A stretch of DNA of 64,000 nt from Lysinibacillus sp. ZYM-1 (GTDB lineage: Bacteria; Bacillota; Bacilli; Bacillales_A; Planococcaceae). Shown here piece by piece: positions 1-8,308 of the stretch. Location of the stretch: assembly GCF_001308875.1 (NCBI RefSeq), contig NZ_KQ465120.1, positions 1-64,000 of the forward strand, read 5' to 3'. A program made the translations under genes and the position numbers. Each line of letters starts with the position of its first letter. Position 1 is the stretch's first letter. The notes beneath the pieces were generated by a model. It saw only the letters and a list, made by a program, of their open reading frames with translations. It had not been told where the DNA came from and searched no databases.

Positions 1-264
1 CCATGTTTTAAATGTTTCATCTGCTGCTTGCATAGCTTTTTCTGCTAAGTCTTTGCTTGCTTTTGACACACGGCCAATAACTTCTGTTTTCTTTGCAGGG
101 TTATACGAAACGATTTTATCTTCAGTTGTAATGCGCTCGCCACCGATAATAAGTGGGTAGTCTTGACCTAAATAACCTTCAACTTTATTTAAAGCCTCTA
201 CATAAGCATTGTAGTTTGCCTCTTGTGAAAAATCTGTGAATGGTTCGTGTTTGTATGGAATCAT
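1..264 (-). CDS. pruA: L-glutamate gamma-semialdehyde (P5C) dehydrogenase, N-terminal part
   Basis: Only the first 88 codons lie in the window; the gene runs off the left edge. The N-terminus begins [12 protein letters not shown] and continues with [15 protein letters not shown] and [16 protein letters not shown], the usual opening of the P5C dehydrogenase (RocA/PutC) branch of the aldehyde dehydrogenase superfamily. The enzyme oxidises glutamate semialdehyde to glutamate with NAD+, the second step of proline and arginine breakdown. The start is fixed by a strong GGGGAGG ribosome site just upstream. It diverges from the regulator at 444, and proline dehydrogenase lies on the far side of that regulator, so the three form one proline-utilisation locus. 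The catalytic Cys/Glu are outside the window. Confidence 0.88.
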   Translation of the reverse strand, partial: MIPYKHEPFTDFSQEANYNAYVEALNKVEGYLGQDYPLIIGGERITTEDKIVSYNPAKKTEVIGRVSKASKDLAEKAMQAADETFKTW

Positions 265-443
265 GTCTGTTTCCTCCCCTGGATAAAGGGTGCCAAATGA
301 TTATGCACCTTTAAAGATTTTATTAATTATATAATGCAATATTATTTGGCATTAATCAACTCAAATTTTAAAACTTTTTTAATTTTTGCATCTGTTTTTC
401 GTATTGGTGTTAGAATAAGCTTAATGGAACACAGGAGGACAAG

Positions 444-1781
444 ATGGATAACAATGTACTACTAGGTATTTATAAATACGTCATTGAAAAAGGTGATATG
501 GGGATTTGCGTTGTCGATACAGAAGGCAAGTTGCTCATATACAATAAAAAAATGCGAGAACTTGAAGGCGTGAATGAAGATGAATATGAGGAGAGGCGAG
601 CTATAGAGATTATTGATTTCGAAATTGAAAAAAGTGATATTTTTAAGGTCCTAAGTTCTGAAACGCCAGTTCTCAATGTCAAAAAAACGTATTGGAATAA
701 AAAAAATCAAGAAGTGACCTACATAAGCAATATTTATCCGTTGCACTATGAGGGTGTTTTAGTAGGAGCTGTGGAATTTGCACGAGATATTACGCAGCTT
801 GAATACATGATGTACCAGCCATTAAGAAGATATGGTGCACCCCTAACATTTGATATCATTACGGCGGTTTCAGCAGTCATGAAAGATGTCATTGAAAAGG
901 CAAAAATTGTCGCATTGAGTAGAATGCCCGTTGTGTTGATAGGGGAGTCAGGTACTGGAATCGATATGGTTGCTGAAGGTATTCATCATGATCTAAAAGT
1001 GCAAAATGATATGTTTATCGCTCTAATTTGCCGCCGAGATGAACAAACAGTGTTGAAGCAATTTGAAAAATACATTGTTGAAAAAGAGAGAATTACTTTT
1101 TTTGCTGAACGCATCGAATATTTATCACTCGAAGCACAAGAAAAGATTGTCGAGCTTTTCAATAATCATCCAAATCATCAGCATGTTTTGATCGCTAGTG
1201 TTGGTAAGGACCCTATAGATTTAATTCAAAAGCATGAGCTTTCTAAAAAACTTTACCGCTTATTTTCAGGGATTACGATTTATGTACCACCTTTACGCGA
1301 AAGAAAAGAAGATATGATGCCTTTTATTGATGATTACTTCAAAAGGCATCGTGATAGCTTTGGCTCAACGATCCAAGGTCTTTCCGAAGAAATCCAAGAG
1401 ACCTTTTTGAAATATGACTGGCCTGGGAACTTGAAGGAACTAGAAGTTTTGTTGGATGAAATCACCTCGCTAATTACCAATGAGACGATCGTTGAATCTC
1501 ATATGTTACCTGTTCATTTTAAATGGAAAATTCAAAGCTCTTGTGAGGAAGCAGAAAAAGAATTATCAACCAGTGATTTGTTTGTCATTAAAAATCAGCA
1601 GGACATTCGACCATTAGATGTCTACATGAAAGAGGTGGAGGAATATTATATTTCGAAGGCTTTAGACTTTCATCAAGGTAATATCTCTAAAACCGCGGCT
1701 GCATTGGGGATTCGTCGACAAAGCTTACAATATCGCGTAAAAAACTATAAACTCAATAAAAAAAGCGAAAACATTGATTAA
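444..1781 (+). CDS. PAS / degenerate AAA+ / Fis-type HTH regulator of the proline locus
   Basis: A 445-residue protein with the layout of RocR-type enhancer-binding proteins: PAS-like sensor (about 1-115), AAA+ module (about 135-320) and Fis-type helix-turn-helix (about 411-436, NISKTAAALGIRRQSLQYRV). The AAA+ part is degenerate. Walker A reads GESGTGID (167-174), with Ile where the ATP-binding Lys should be. Walker B is altered (ITFFAERIEYL, 217-227). Only about 50 residues separate the two, and the GAFTGA sigma-54 contact loop is absent. VPPLRER (281-287) and WPGNLKEL (326-333) persist. It lies between divergent P5C dehydrogenase and convergent proline dehydrogenase, so it is probably their regulator. 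Inference: it controls sigma-A promoters as a plain DNA-binding switch rather than activating sigma-54. The start follows AGGAGG. Confidence 0.8.
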   Translation: MDNNVLLGIYKYVIEKGDMGICVVDTEGKLLIYNKKMRELEGVNEDEYEERRAIEIIDFEIEKSDIFKVLSSETPVLNVKKTYWNKKNQEVTYISNIYPLHYEGVLVGAVEFARDITQLEYMMYQPLRRYGAPLTFDIITAVSAVMKDVIEKAKIVALSRMPVVLIGESGTGIDMVAEGIHHDLKVQNDMFIALICRRDEQTVLKQFEKYIVEKERITFFAERIEYLSLEAQEKIVELFNNHPNHQHVLIASVGKDPIDLIQKHELSKKLYRLFSGITIYVPPLRERKEDMMPFIDDYFKRHRDSFGSTIQGLSEEIQETFLKYDWPGNLKELEVLLDEITSLITNETIVESHMLPVHFKWKIQSSCEEAEKELSTSDLFVIKNQQDIRPLDVYMKEVEEYYISKALDFHQGNISKTAAALGIRRQSLQYRVKNYKLNKKSENID

Positions 1782-1800
1782 CGATGTTTTCGCTTTTTTG
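1757..1800. terminator. Bidirectional intrinsic terminator, regulator / putB
   Basis: A perfect stem AAAAAAGCGAAAACAT pairs with ATGTTTTCGCTTTTTT around a short loop. The left arm lies inside the last codons of the regulator and the loop contains its stop codon. Both flanks give a T-tract, so it can also end the putB transcript coming from the other strand. Confidence 0.85.
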
Positions 1801-1812
1801 GTTAGCTTGTTC

Positions 1813-1892
1813 AAAGTGACGGATAAAACAGTCGAACTGACGGATAGGATTCCGAAAGTGACGGATAAAACTACCAAACTGCTGAATAGTCA
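1813..1892. repeat. Four-unit tandem repeat with 21-bp period
   Basis: The core GTGACGGATA starts at 1816 and recurs as CTGACGGATA at 1837, GTGACGGATA at 1858 and a decayed CTGCTGAATA at 1879. Each step is exactly 21 bp, with semi-conserved AAA before the core. It sits between the regulator terminator and the 3' end of putB and has no coding potential. Confidence 0.75.
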
Positions 1893-1905
1893 CTAGCCTC
1901 AAGTA

Positions 1906-2880
1906 TTATTTTCCTTTTTTTGAAAGACGACCTAAGGCGAATGCTGCTGCCCCTAAGCCAATGGCTAGGTTTGTTTTTTTGTTAAAAACTTGTTTTGTTA
2001 CAAGTGCTACATTTTGTGGACGTTCTGCTAAACGGCGCATAAAGTACCCGTACCAATCGTTACCAAATGGTAGGTATGTGCAGAAGTTATAGCCTTCACG
2101 TGCAAGGTCTAACTGCATTTCTTTACGGAAACCATAGAGCATTTGGAATTCAAATTTCTCGTTTGGAACGTTATGTTGTTTAACAAATTGCTTCACATGG
2201 TTAATAACATTATGATCGTGAGTAGCGATAGAAGTAAATTTACCATGTAATAAATGATGTTCAATAAGTTTCAGATAGTTACGGTCAATATCACCTTTAG
2301 ATTGGTAAGCTACACTTTCTGGCTCTTTGTAAGCACCTTTTACAATACGTAAACGGAAGTTTTTGTACTTCTCAATGTTTTCCTCAGATTCGAAGAAGTA
2401 AGCTTGAATAACTGTCCCAACATTATCGAATTCTTTGTGTAACTCTTCTAATAATTCAAAAGAGCTGTGTAAACGTTCGTAGTTTTCCATATCAAAATTC
2501 ACGAAAACATTGTATTGATGGGCAAGAGCTACGATTTCTTTTAAGTTTTCATAGCAGAATGCATAATCAATATCTAAACCTAATTGTGAAGGTTTAAGCG
2601 AGATATGAGCATCTAGTTGCTCATCATGAATAGCTTGGACAACAGCTAAAATATTATTTTTTGCAGCAGTTGCCTCTGATTTCTCATAAACAAACTCTCC
2701 TAGATTGTCGACTGTACAAGAAATATTAGCTTTATTTAATTCTCTAATGGATTGCACAACTTCAGGTAAGCTTGTACCTGCAACAACACTTTGAGCACCC
2801 ATTTTTAGTCCATATTTTTGTGCAGCGCTATTTAATATTTTGTTCTCTGATAAGTAAATGAAAAAATCACGTAGTACCAT
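1906..2880 (-). CDS. putB: Proline dehydrogenase (PutB/FadM type)
   Basis: A 324-residue single-domain proline dehydrogenase, an FAD enzyme that oxidises L-proline to pyrroline-5-carboxylate. The barrel motifs are visible: LRIVKGAYKEP, the YGFRKEMQ region, and the substrate-binding signature RRLAERPQN at about residues 282-290. The C-terminus ends in a hydrophobic run with basic residues, which may help contact the membrane. I chose the ATG at 2880 because TTTTGGAGG precedes it at good spacing; a 39-codon upstream extension is basic, AT-rich and unlike the family. A TATAAT-like -10 lies on the minus strand at 2920-2925. The product feeds the P5C dehydrogenase at 1-264. Confidence 0.9.
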   Translation of the reverse strand: MVLRDFFIYLSENKILNSAAQKYGLKMGAQSVVAGTSLPEVVQSIRELNKANISCTVDNLGEFVYEKSEATAAKNNILAVVQAIHDEQLDAHISLKPSQLGLDIDYAFCYENLKEIVALAHQYNVFVNFDMENYERLHSSFELLEELHKEFDNVGTVIQAYFFESEENIEKYKNFRLRIVKGAYKEPESVAYQSKGDIDRNYLKLIEHHLLHGKFTSIATHDHNVINHVKQFVKQHNVPNEKFEFQMLYGFRKEMQLDLAREGYNFCTYLPFGNDWYGYFMRRLAERPQNVALVTKQVFNKKTNLAIGLGAAAFALGRLSKKGK

Positions 2881-3498
2881 GAATATGCCTCCAAAATTGA
2901 AAATTTTAAATTCTTGGCGATTATAACACTTTTTTCGAAAAGTAAAATGGTATGATTTTTTAAAAAAATTTTTTCTAAGGGATAATTGTGGGGGCAAACT
3001 CTTGGGGGAATTGACTTTTCAAAATTAAAAATAGAAAGAAAAAATTTTTTTTCAAAAAAAGGGACTTTTCAAAATAGTAGTTTTGTTTTATGTTGAAATT
3101 TATGTCTTAAAAAGTAAAAGCAACTAGGTTGGAAGGCGTTTTTTAATATAATATTGGCAATGAAATGGAATTCAGGATGAGTTATTTAGGTCATTCTAAA
3201 ACTGCATAGAGAAAGAGAAATCCTCTTCCAAAAAATATTTTAATATAACATTTTAGAGTAACTCATAGTGGTATCTTAGATGTGAATCAGTGATATCTGT
3301 TTCTTTAGTTTTTCTAAGTAAGCATAAATGTATCATTTATAGTAAAAAAACAAAGGGTGTATTATAATAAAATGGTGTATAATCATGGATAAATTATGTA
3401 CATATTATGAAATTTTAGTTACTTTTGATTAAGAATAGTGTGTCTATTCGTGATGCTAAAGGATTAGGACGACTATAAACTAAGATAAGGTGGAAAGT
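2881..3498. other. Intergenic region between putB and tetR
   Basis: About 620 bp of very AT-rich sequence without a credible gene. It holds the putB promoter (minus-strand TATAAT at 2920-2925) and two TATAAT boxes at 3363-3368 and 3378-3383 that could serve tetR, though neither has a good -35. A 13-bp direct repeat, GACTTTTCAAAAT, occurs at 3013-3025 and 3063-3075, exactly 50 bp apart. Nothing else was recognised. Confidence 0.6.
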
Positions 3499-4098
3499 AT
3501 GGCAAGGGGTAGAAAGTTTAATTCAAATGGTGAACGGAGCAAACAACTATTACTTGAAAAAGCGATAGAGCTATTTTCAGATCAAGGATATCATCAGACA
3601 AAAATTAGTGATATTGTGAAAGCTGCTAATGTAACGCAGCCTACCTTTTATCTATATTTTAAAAGTAAGGATGCACTTTATAATGATTTGAATGTAAAAT
3701 TTCAGAGTGGCTTTTTTGAAGTGATGAATAGTAAATCCTCTGATATTATGGCTGATGGATTAGAAGCATTTATTTCGATGCTAGAGCAAAAACTGTCAAA
3801 ATTATTCCTCTACATGATCGAAAATCCGAAGCTATCAAAAATCGGTTTTATAGAATCTAAGCAGGCGTATTTAGTAAAATCCCAGCTGACGCAGCAATTG
3901 ATCCACCTTATTTATCTTCATGACTGTGACAAAGATTTTCAACATTATCATGTAGATATTAAATTTCTAATAGATTCTTTAGTTGGATCGATGGAGAGAT
4001 TGATTTTAACTAATTTATTAGAGCAAAAAAGGTTACCTGCCGAACTAGCAAACGATATTGTACAATTATATTTTCGGAAAACTGAAGAGGTCATATAA
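3499..4098 (+). CDS. TetR/AcrR family transcriptional regulator
   Basis: A 199-residue protein with an N-terminal TetR helix-turn-helix at about residues 15-60 (KAIELFSDQGYHQTKISDI, then VTQPTFYLYFKSKDAL). The remaining all-helical part is the ligand-binding and dimerisation domain, which is not conserved enough to name an inducer. The ATG at 3499 is preferred over an in-frame GTG three codons earlier because AAGGTGG sits at the right distance from the ATG and overlaps the GTG. The gene stands alone, convergent with an S41 protease, so its target is unknown. Autoregulation through the long upstream region is possible but not shown. Confidence 0.85.
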   Translation: MARGRKFNSNGERSKQLLLEKAIELFSDQGYHQTKISDIVKAANVTQPTFYLYFKSKDALYNDLNVKFQSGFFEVMNSKSSDIMADGLEAFISMLEQKLSKLFLYMIENPKLSKIGFIESKQAYLVKSQLTQQLIHLIYLHDCDKDFQHYHVDIKFLIDSLVGSMERLILTNLLEQKRLPAELANDIVQLYFRKTEEVI

Positions 4099-4145
4099 AA
4101 AATCCTCTCATCGATCGTAGTGTATATCGATGAGAGGATTTTTCT
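4096..4145. terminator. Bidirectional terminator, tetR / S41 protease
   Basis: A 17-bp stem (AAAATCCTCTCATCGAT against ATCGATGAGAGGATTTT) with T-tracts on both strands separates the convergent genes. Confidence 0.9.
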
Positions 4146-5518
4146 TAATTTTCAAATTTTATATGCTGATAATAACCTTTTTGTGCTTTGCTTTGTTTAT
4201 TCGAATGAATGAGGAGCATATATTCCTGATCGGGTGACAACGGAGTTGTTGGGGTAACAATTAGTGTTTGCCCTTCGACTTTAGCAGTTGCAGATACTTC
4301 ATCAGCGCCTAAAGCAACAAGTTGAATGTGACCTTTCGCAATTTGTGAAACAAGAGCTGAAGGTAGTTTCATCGTCAATTTTCCTGTTTGAATGTCTAAA
4401 CTTCCAATTGTAAGTTTTTTATATTTAGCATATTGCTCTTTTAAAGCATCATAATGTGCCTGGAAAATTGGTGAAGTTGTTGTTTGGATATCAGGTTTGA
4501 CACCTACTTCATGAATGGTTTGATGAGCAGGACCTGTAAATTTACCTACAGTTAACTTTAAGTAGCTTCCGTCATGGAGCGTATAAAAGCCTTGCATGGC
4601 GCCTTTCCCGTAAGTTGTTTCACCATATAAAATAGCAGCCTTCTGGTCTTTTAGTGATGCAGAAAGCATTTCAGAAGCACTTGCGCTATAGCGATTGACC
4701 AAAATGCGTGTATTTGCTGGAAATTTAGTATCCTGCTTAACGGCTGGTATTGTATAGGAGGCATGTGCTTCCTCCAATAGATACGCAACTTTTGCTGATG
4801 GAAATAGTCCAGTAAGTTCTTCCGCTGTTGTAACATAACCGCCACCGTTATTCTGTAAATCTAAGATGAACGATTTAGCACCACGTTTTTTTAAGTCAAC
4901 AAGCGCTTTTTTGACAAGTTGAGCGCCATCTTCTGAAAAGGAAGCGAGTGATATATAGCCAACATGTCCAAACAGTATTTCGGATTGTACGTTTGGTAAT
5001 GTGAACTTTTTACGGGTAATGGTTTTAGTTGTTGTCGTTTCATTACTATGTTTAAGTGTTACTTTCACTTGACTACCTTCATTACCAATTAAGAGAGAAG
5101 AGGTCTCCTGTGTAGAACGACCAATAATAGACTCACCATTTACAGCAATGATGATATCTCCAGCCAGAACACCTGCATCAAAGGCACCACTGCCTTCGAT
5201 TACTTGTAAAATATGAATACCATCCTCGTGTTCCCCAATTACAACACCAATACCGATTGTTGATAGATTGATGCTATTCATATAATCTTCGAATTCTTGC
5301 TTTGTAAAATAGGTTGAGTAAGGATCCAGCATATCAATAATTTCTGGGATGGATGTGGCCTTTTCTAAGTTTCCGTTAATCGTCCCTACATACGTGTTCT
5401 TAATAATCTCCTTCATTTCCCTTATTAGCGATTGCTCATTACTAGCTGCCTGAGTAGACGTGACTGGTAAGAGGAAGAAGCCTAGAATAAATACGAACGA
5501 CCATATTAATTTTTTCAT
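4145..5518 (-). CDS. Exported S41 (C-terminal processing) peptidase with Ig-like tail
   Basis: A 457-residue secreted protease. Residues 1-25 are a signal peptide (basic MKK, hydrophobic core, STQAA cleavage site). A PDZ domain follows (about 95-165, GAGVLAGD-like segment AFDAGVLAGDIIIAVNG), then the S41 domain with the catalytic serine in SASASE (278-283) and the lysine in TYGKGAMQ (K305). The last 100 residues resemble an SbsA/Big-type Ig-like module (LSPDQEYMLLIHS), which could anchor it at the wall. It lacks the C-terminal peptidoglycan-binding repeat of the CtpB paralogue at 60466, so the two are not recent duplicates. It probably cleaves extracytoplasmic proteins at C-termini; the substrate is unknown. 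The start has an AGAGGTG ribosome site. Confidence 0.87.
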   Translation of the reverse strand: MKKLIWSFVFILGFFLLPVTSTQAASNEQSLIREMKEIIKNTYVGTINGNLEKATSIPEIIDMLDPYSTYFTKQEFEDYMNSINLSTIGIGVVIGEHEDGIHILQVIEGSGAFDAGVLAGDIIIAVNGESIIGRSTQETSSLLIGNEGSQVKVTLKHSNETTTTKTITRKKFTLPNVQSEILFGHVGYISLASFSEDGAQLVKKALVDLKKRGAKSFILDLQNNGGGYVTTAEELTGLFPSAKVAYLLEEAHASYTIPAVKQDTKFPANTRILVNRYSASASEMLSASLKDQKAAILYGETTYGKGAMQGFYTLHDGSYLKLTVGKFTGPAHQTIHEVGVKPDIQTTTSPIFQAHYDALKEQYAKYKKLTIGSLDIQTGKLTMKLPSALVSQIAKGHIQLVALGADEVSATAKVEGQTLIVTPTTPLSPDQEYMLLIHSNKQSKAQKGYYQHIKFEN

Positions 5519-5658
5519 TGGACACCTCTTTTCTAGAACTCAAATGGGCATGCATAGTCCTGTTAGGTAATGGGTGGATACATTTTACAATTGAGTATCT
5601 AATTTTTATTATACATGAACGATAGAAATAGTGGACGAATGAATTAAATGTGATAGAA

Positions 5659-5696
5659 ATAGAATCTGCTAGCCTTGAATAGCAAGCAGATTCTTG
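5659..5696 (-). terminator. Probable terminator of brnQ
   Basis: A 10-bp stem (AGAATCTGCT at 5661-5670, AGCAGATTCT at 5685-5694) lies just beyond the brnQ stop. The T-tract read on the minus strand is interrupted, so termination may be inefficient. Confidence 0.6.
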
Positions 5697-5743
5697 AGGA
5701 TGTTGTAGCGTTCTTTTGTAACGTGCTAAAAAATTCGAATACA

Positions 5744-7075
5744 TTACGCAGAGGCTTGATTGTTAAATAGTTTATGAATAATATAACCGATTAAAGCGCC
5801 AACAATGGCTGGTAGAAGCCATCCCAGGTTTTGCTCATACAATGGCAATGCTTGTAGAATATTTTTATATGGCGTGATTTCAATTTTCATTTCTTTTAAG
5901 CCACCATATAGACTAACAAAAAAAGTTGGAATTAACGCTAAAATATAAACAATTTGTCCACCTTTAAAGAAATGATCCGCCAATGATAATACCATCAATA
6001 CCATTGCTAATGGATAAATGATTAACAGTACAGGTAAAGATGCACTAATAATTGATGAAAGTCCAACATTTGTAATGGCTGCACTAATAATAGTAAAGAC
6101 GATCAAAAATGTCTTATACGAGATTTTTGGGAAGAGCTTGTGGAAATATTGTGCATTTGCAGTAAGTAAACCGACAGCTGTTGAAATACAAGCTAGTAAA
6201 ATAGTCGCAGACAAAATAATACTTCCAAGGCTTCCGAAGAGTACTTCTGCTGATTTTGCAATAATATCTCCACCGTTAGCAGAAGTACCAATGGCAGTAA
6301 TACTTGTATTCCCAATATGACCAAGTGAGATATAAACAAAAGATAAACCTAAAGCCGCAACAACTCCAGCAAAAATTGTCGTATTGACTTGCTTTTTCTT
6401 ATCTGTCATGCCCATATCACGTAAAGCTTGTAAAATAACGATACCGAAAACAAGTGCGCTCAGAACATCCATTGTTAAGTATCCTTTTACAAAGCCTTCA
6501 GCAAAAGGAGAACTAATATAGTTTCCTACCGCTTCCCCTGGTTCTCCCATTGGAGAGATAAAGCTTTTGACAGCTAGCAATAAAATGACTAGAAGCAGGA
6601 CAGGTGTTAAAACTTTTCCTACTCGGTCGACAAGCTTCGAAGGATTAATGGATAAATAAAGGATTAAGGCAAAAAACAAAATAGATATGATGAAAAGTGG
6701 CGCCCAATGATCTTTCATAGCTTCTGGAAGAAAAGGTGCAATTCCTATTTCATAGGACACTGATCCAGTTCGTGGTACCGCAAAGAACGGCCCAATTGCT
6801 AAATAAACAATGGATGTAAAGATGATACCAAAGGTAGGGCTAACACGATTGGCAAGCAGTTGTAAATCGCCTCCTGCTTTTGCGACAGCAACGATAGCTA
6901 ATAGTGGTAAACCGACACCTGTTATTAGAAAACCGATCATTGCCACAGTGATATTTCCACCTGCTTGTTGACCTAATAACGGTGGAAAAATAATATTCCC
7001 AGCACCCAAGAATAAGGCAAATAATAGCAATCCTACTGCTAAATTTCCTTTGATGAAATGCAAGATATTTTTCAT
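5744..7075 (-). CDS. brnQ: Branched-chain amino acid carrier BrnQ (LIVCS family)
   Basis: A 443-residue integral membrane protein with about 12 hydrophobic segments. It opens with the LIVCS signature GLLLFALFLGAGNIIFPPLLGQQAG and continues with GVGLPLLAI and PRTGSVSYEIGIAPF. The family imports leucine, isoleucine and valine with Na+ or H+. Length is normal for the family. The start ATG is preceded by AAAGGAG at slightly long spacing. A CodY-like box at 7110-7124 lies directly upstream, which fits nutritional repression of branched-chain amino-acid transport. The gene is monocistronic: a protease lies downstream behind a hairpin and a divergent cell-wall hydrolase lies upstream. Confidence 0.92.
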   Translation of the reverse strand: MKNILHFIKGNLAVGLLLFALFLGAGNIIFPPLLGQQAGGNITVAMIGFLITGVGLPLLAIVAVAKAGGDLQLLANRVSPTFGIIFTSIVYLAIGPFFAVPRTGSVSYEIGIAPFLPEAMKDHWAPLFIISILFFALILYLSINPSKLVDRVGKVLTPVLLLVILLLAVKSFISPMGEPGEAVGNYISSPFAEGFVKGYLTMDVLSALVFGIVILQALRDMGMTDKKKQVNTTIFAGVVAALGLSFVYISLGHIGNTSITAIGTSANGGDIIAKSAEVLFGSLGSIILSATILLACISTAVGLLTANAQYFHKLFPKISYKTFLIVFTIISAAITNVGLSSIISASLPVLLIIYPLAMVLMVLSLADHFFKGGQIVYILALIPTFFVSLYGGLKEMKIEITPYKNILQALPLYEQNLGWLLPAIVGALIGYIIHKLFNNQASA

Positions 7076-7109
7076 AAGTATAAAAACTCCTTTAAGATTG
7101 AAAAGCTAA

Positions 7110-7124
7110 AACTTTCTAAAAATT
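7110..7124 (-). promoter_or_regulatory. CodY-like operator upstream of brnQ
   Basis: Read on the minus strand this is AATTTTTAGAAAGTT, matching 13 of 15 positions of the CodY consensus AATTTTCWGAAAATT. It lies 35 bp upstream of the brnQ start codon. CodY represses branched-chain amino-acid transport and synthesis genes in Bacillus, so the context supports the call. Confidence 0.55.
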
Positions 7125-7163
7125 TTAAATACAGATGTGTATGTTATCATAGGAACCAAAATC

Positions 7164-7186
7164 TTGCAATGAATATATTATTGCAA
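7164..7186. promoter_or_regulatory. 23-bp near-palindrome between brnQ and the LysM gene
   Basis: TTGCAAT and ATTGCAA arms flank a 9-bp AT-rich, itself near-symmetric centre. The symmetry and the position between divergent genes suggest a dimeric repressor site. The protein is unknown. Confidence 0.35.
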
Positions 7187-7253
7187 TATAGTCGGATTTC
7201 GTCGTATTTTATAAGTTTGATAAAATGTTTGAAAAATAGTCAGTATTTCCGAT

Positions 7254-7281
7254 TTTTCATAAGGTAATTATCTAGTATGAT
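7254..7281 (+). promoter_or_regulatory. Candidate sigma-A promoter of the LysM-NlpC/P60 gene
   Basis: TTTTCA (7254-7259) and TATGAT (7276-7281) are separated by 16 bp, about 45 bp before the start codon. The match is moderate. Confidence 0.35.
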
Positions 7282-7325
7282 AGACACACAAGGAAATATT
7301 CTAGCACGAACGGAGGCACTTTGGT

Positions 7326-8219
7326 ATGCAAAAAACAAAAAAATGGAGAATTCTTGTTTTAAGCACTTTAGCCACTTCATTTTTAACACTACAAACTGCA
7401 GAGGCTGCAACATATACCGTACAAAAAGGCGATACATTATCGAAAATCGCCCAAAATCATCAAGTAACGATTACGGATATTATGAAGTGGAATAATCTAT
7501 CGAAAGATACGATTTTTGTCGCTCAAAAGCTTGAAATTCAAAAGCAATCGACGAGTGAGGATAAAAAGCCTTCAGTCCCATCAACATCCGTAAAACCATC
7601 GACTACCTCTCACACAGTAGCGAAAGGTGATACATTATCCAAAATTGCAAAACAATATAATGTGACAATTAAGGATATTATGAATTGGAATAAGCTTGAG
7701 AAAGATACAATTTTTATTGGACAAGTGTTGAAAATTTCTTCAGGCGCAGTAATTCCCGAGGGTGATACAATACATAATAATGTGACTTCAGATGCGGGCA
7801 CACCATCAAAAGTAACAGCTAATGATCCTACAGCTAATGGACAAGCTATTTATAAGAAAACAGTCGAAGTAGCCAATACTTTGGTAGGTACACCATATCT
7901 ATATGGTGGTAATACACCTGTAGGTCTTGACTGCAGTGGCTTTATTTTCTATGCCTTTAATCAGGGTGGTTTAAAAGTAGGAAGAGCAAGCAGTGAGGGG
8001 TATTTTAACGGCAATACAACATCCGTACAAAATCCAGTACCTGGCGATTTAGTATTCTTCGAGAATACGTATAAAGAAGGTATTTCTCATATGGGTATTT
8101 ATCTTGGCGATAATAAATTTGTCCATGCGGGTCCAGATGGCGTAGAAATTTCAGATGTTACGTATTCATACTGGTCATCTAAACTAGTAGCCTATAAACG
8201 CTTTGATAGCGTAAAATAA
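7326..8219 (+). CDS. Secreted LysM x2 - NlpC/P60 peptidoglycan endopeptidase
   Basis: A 297-residue wall hydrolase of the LytE/LytF/CwlS type. A signal peptide ends near AEA (residue 27). Two LysM wall-binding repeats follow (about 29-72 and 95-137, each with KGDTLSKIA), then a Thr/Ser-rich linker and an NlpC/P60 domain (about 175-297). The catalytic residues appear as C203 in GLDCSGF, H255 in SHMGIYLG and H267 in FVHAGPDG. Such enzymes cut the D-Glu-meso-DAP (or equivalent) stem bond and act in cell separation or elongation. The ATG follows CGGAGG. It is transcribed alone, and a strong hairpin follows. Confidence 0.92.
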   Translation: MQKTKKWRILVLSTLATSFLTLQTAEAATYTVQKGDTLSKIAQNHQVTITDIMKWNNLSKDTIFVAQKLEIQKQSTSEDKKPSVPSTSVKPSTTSHTVAKGDTLSKIAKQYNVTIKDIMNWNKLEKDTIFIGQVLKISSGAVIPEGDTIHNNVTSDAGTPSKVTANDPTANGQAIYKKTVEVANTLVGTPYLYGGNTPVGLDCSGFIFYAFNQGGLKVGRASSEGYFNGNTTSVQNPVPGDLVFFENTYKEGISHMGIYLGDNKFVHAGPDGVEISDVTYSYWSSKLVAYKRFDSVK

Positions 8220-8223
8220 AAAC

Positions 8224-8259
8224 TAGCGATTTTTGCTTTGGCAGAAATCGCTTTTTTCG
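8224..8259 (+). terminator. Terminator of the LysM-NlpC/P60 gene
   Basis: Stem GCGATTTTTGC / GCAGAAATCGC with a TTTG loop, followed by six T. Confidence 0.85.
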
Positions 8260-8268
8260 TTGCATATT

Positions 8269-8308
8269 CAAAAAAGCCCCTTCATTTTTTAAGAGAAGGG
8301 GCTTTCTG
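8269..8308. terminator. Terminator of the secA2-slaP operon
   Basis: Stem AAAGCCCCTTC / GAAGGGGCTTT. On the minus strand the T-tract follows the stem directly after the slaP stop codon; it could also act on read-through from the plus strand. Confidence 0.85.

Noticed and set aside
285-300. TTGGCAC on the minus strand near the P5C dehydrogenase start, reminiscent of a sigma-54 -24 element
   Set aside because: The -12 TTGC element is absent at the required distance and the site would lie on top of the ribosome-binding region; the regulator also lacks the sigma-54 contact loop.
1813-1892. Regular 21-bp repeats considered as a CRISPR array
   Set aside because: The repeat core is only about 10 bp, spacers are about 11 bp, and no cas gene is nearby.
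4145-5518. The first S41 protease considered as a tandem-type duplicate of ctpB
   Set aside because: It has an Ig-like tail instead of a peptidoglycan-binding domain and is clearly divergent.
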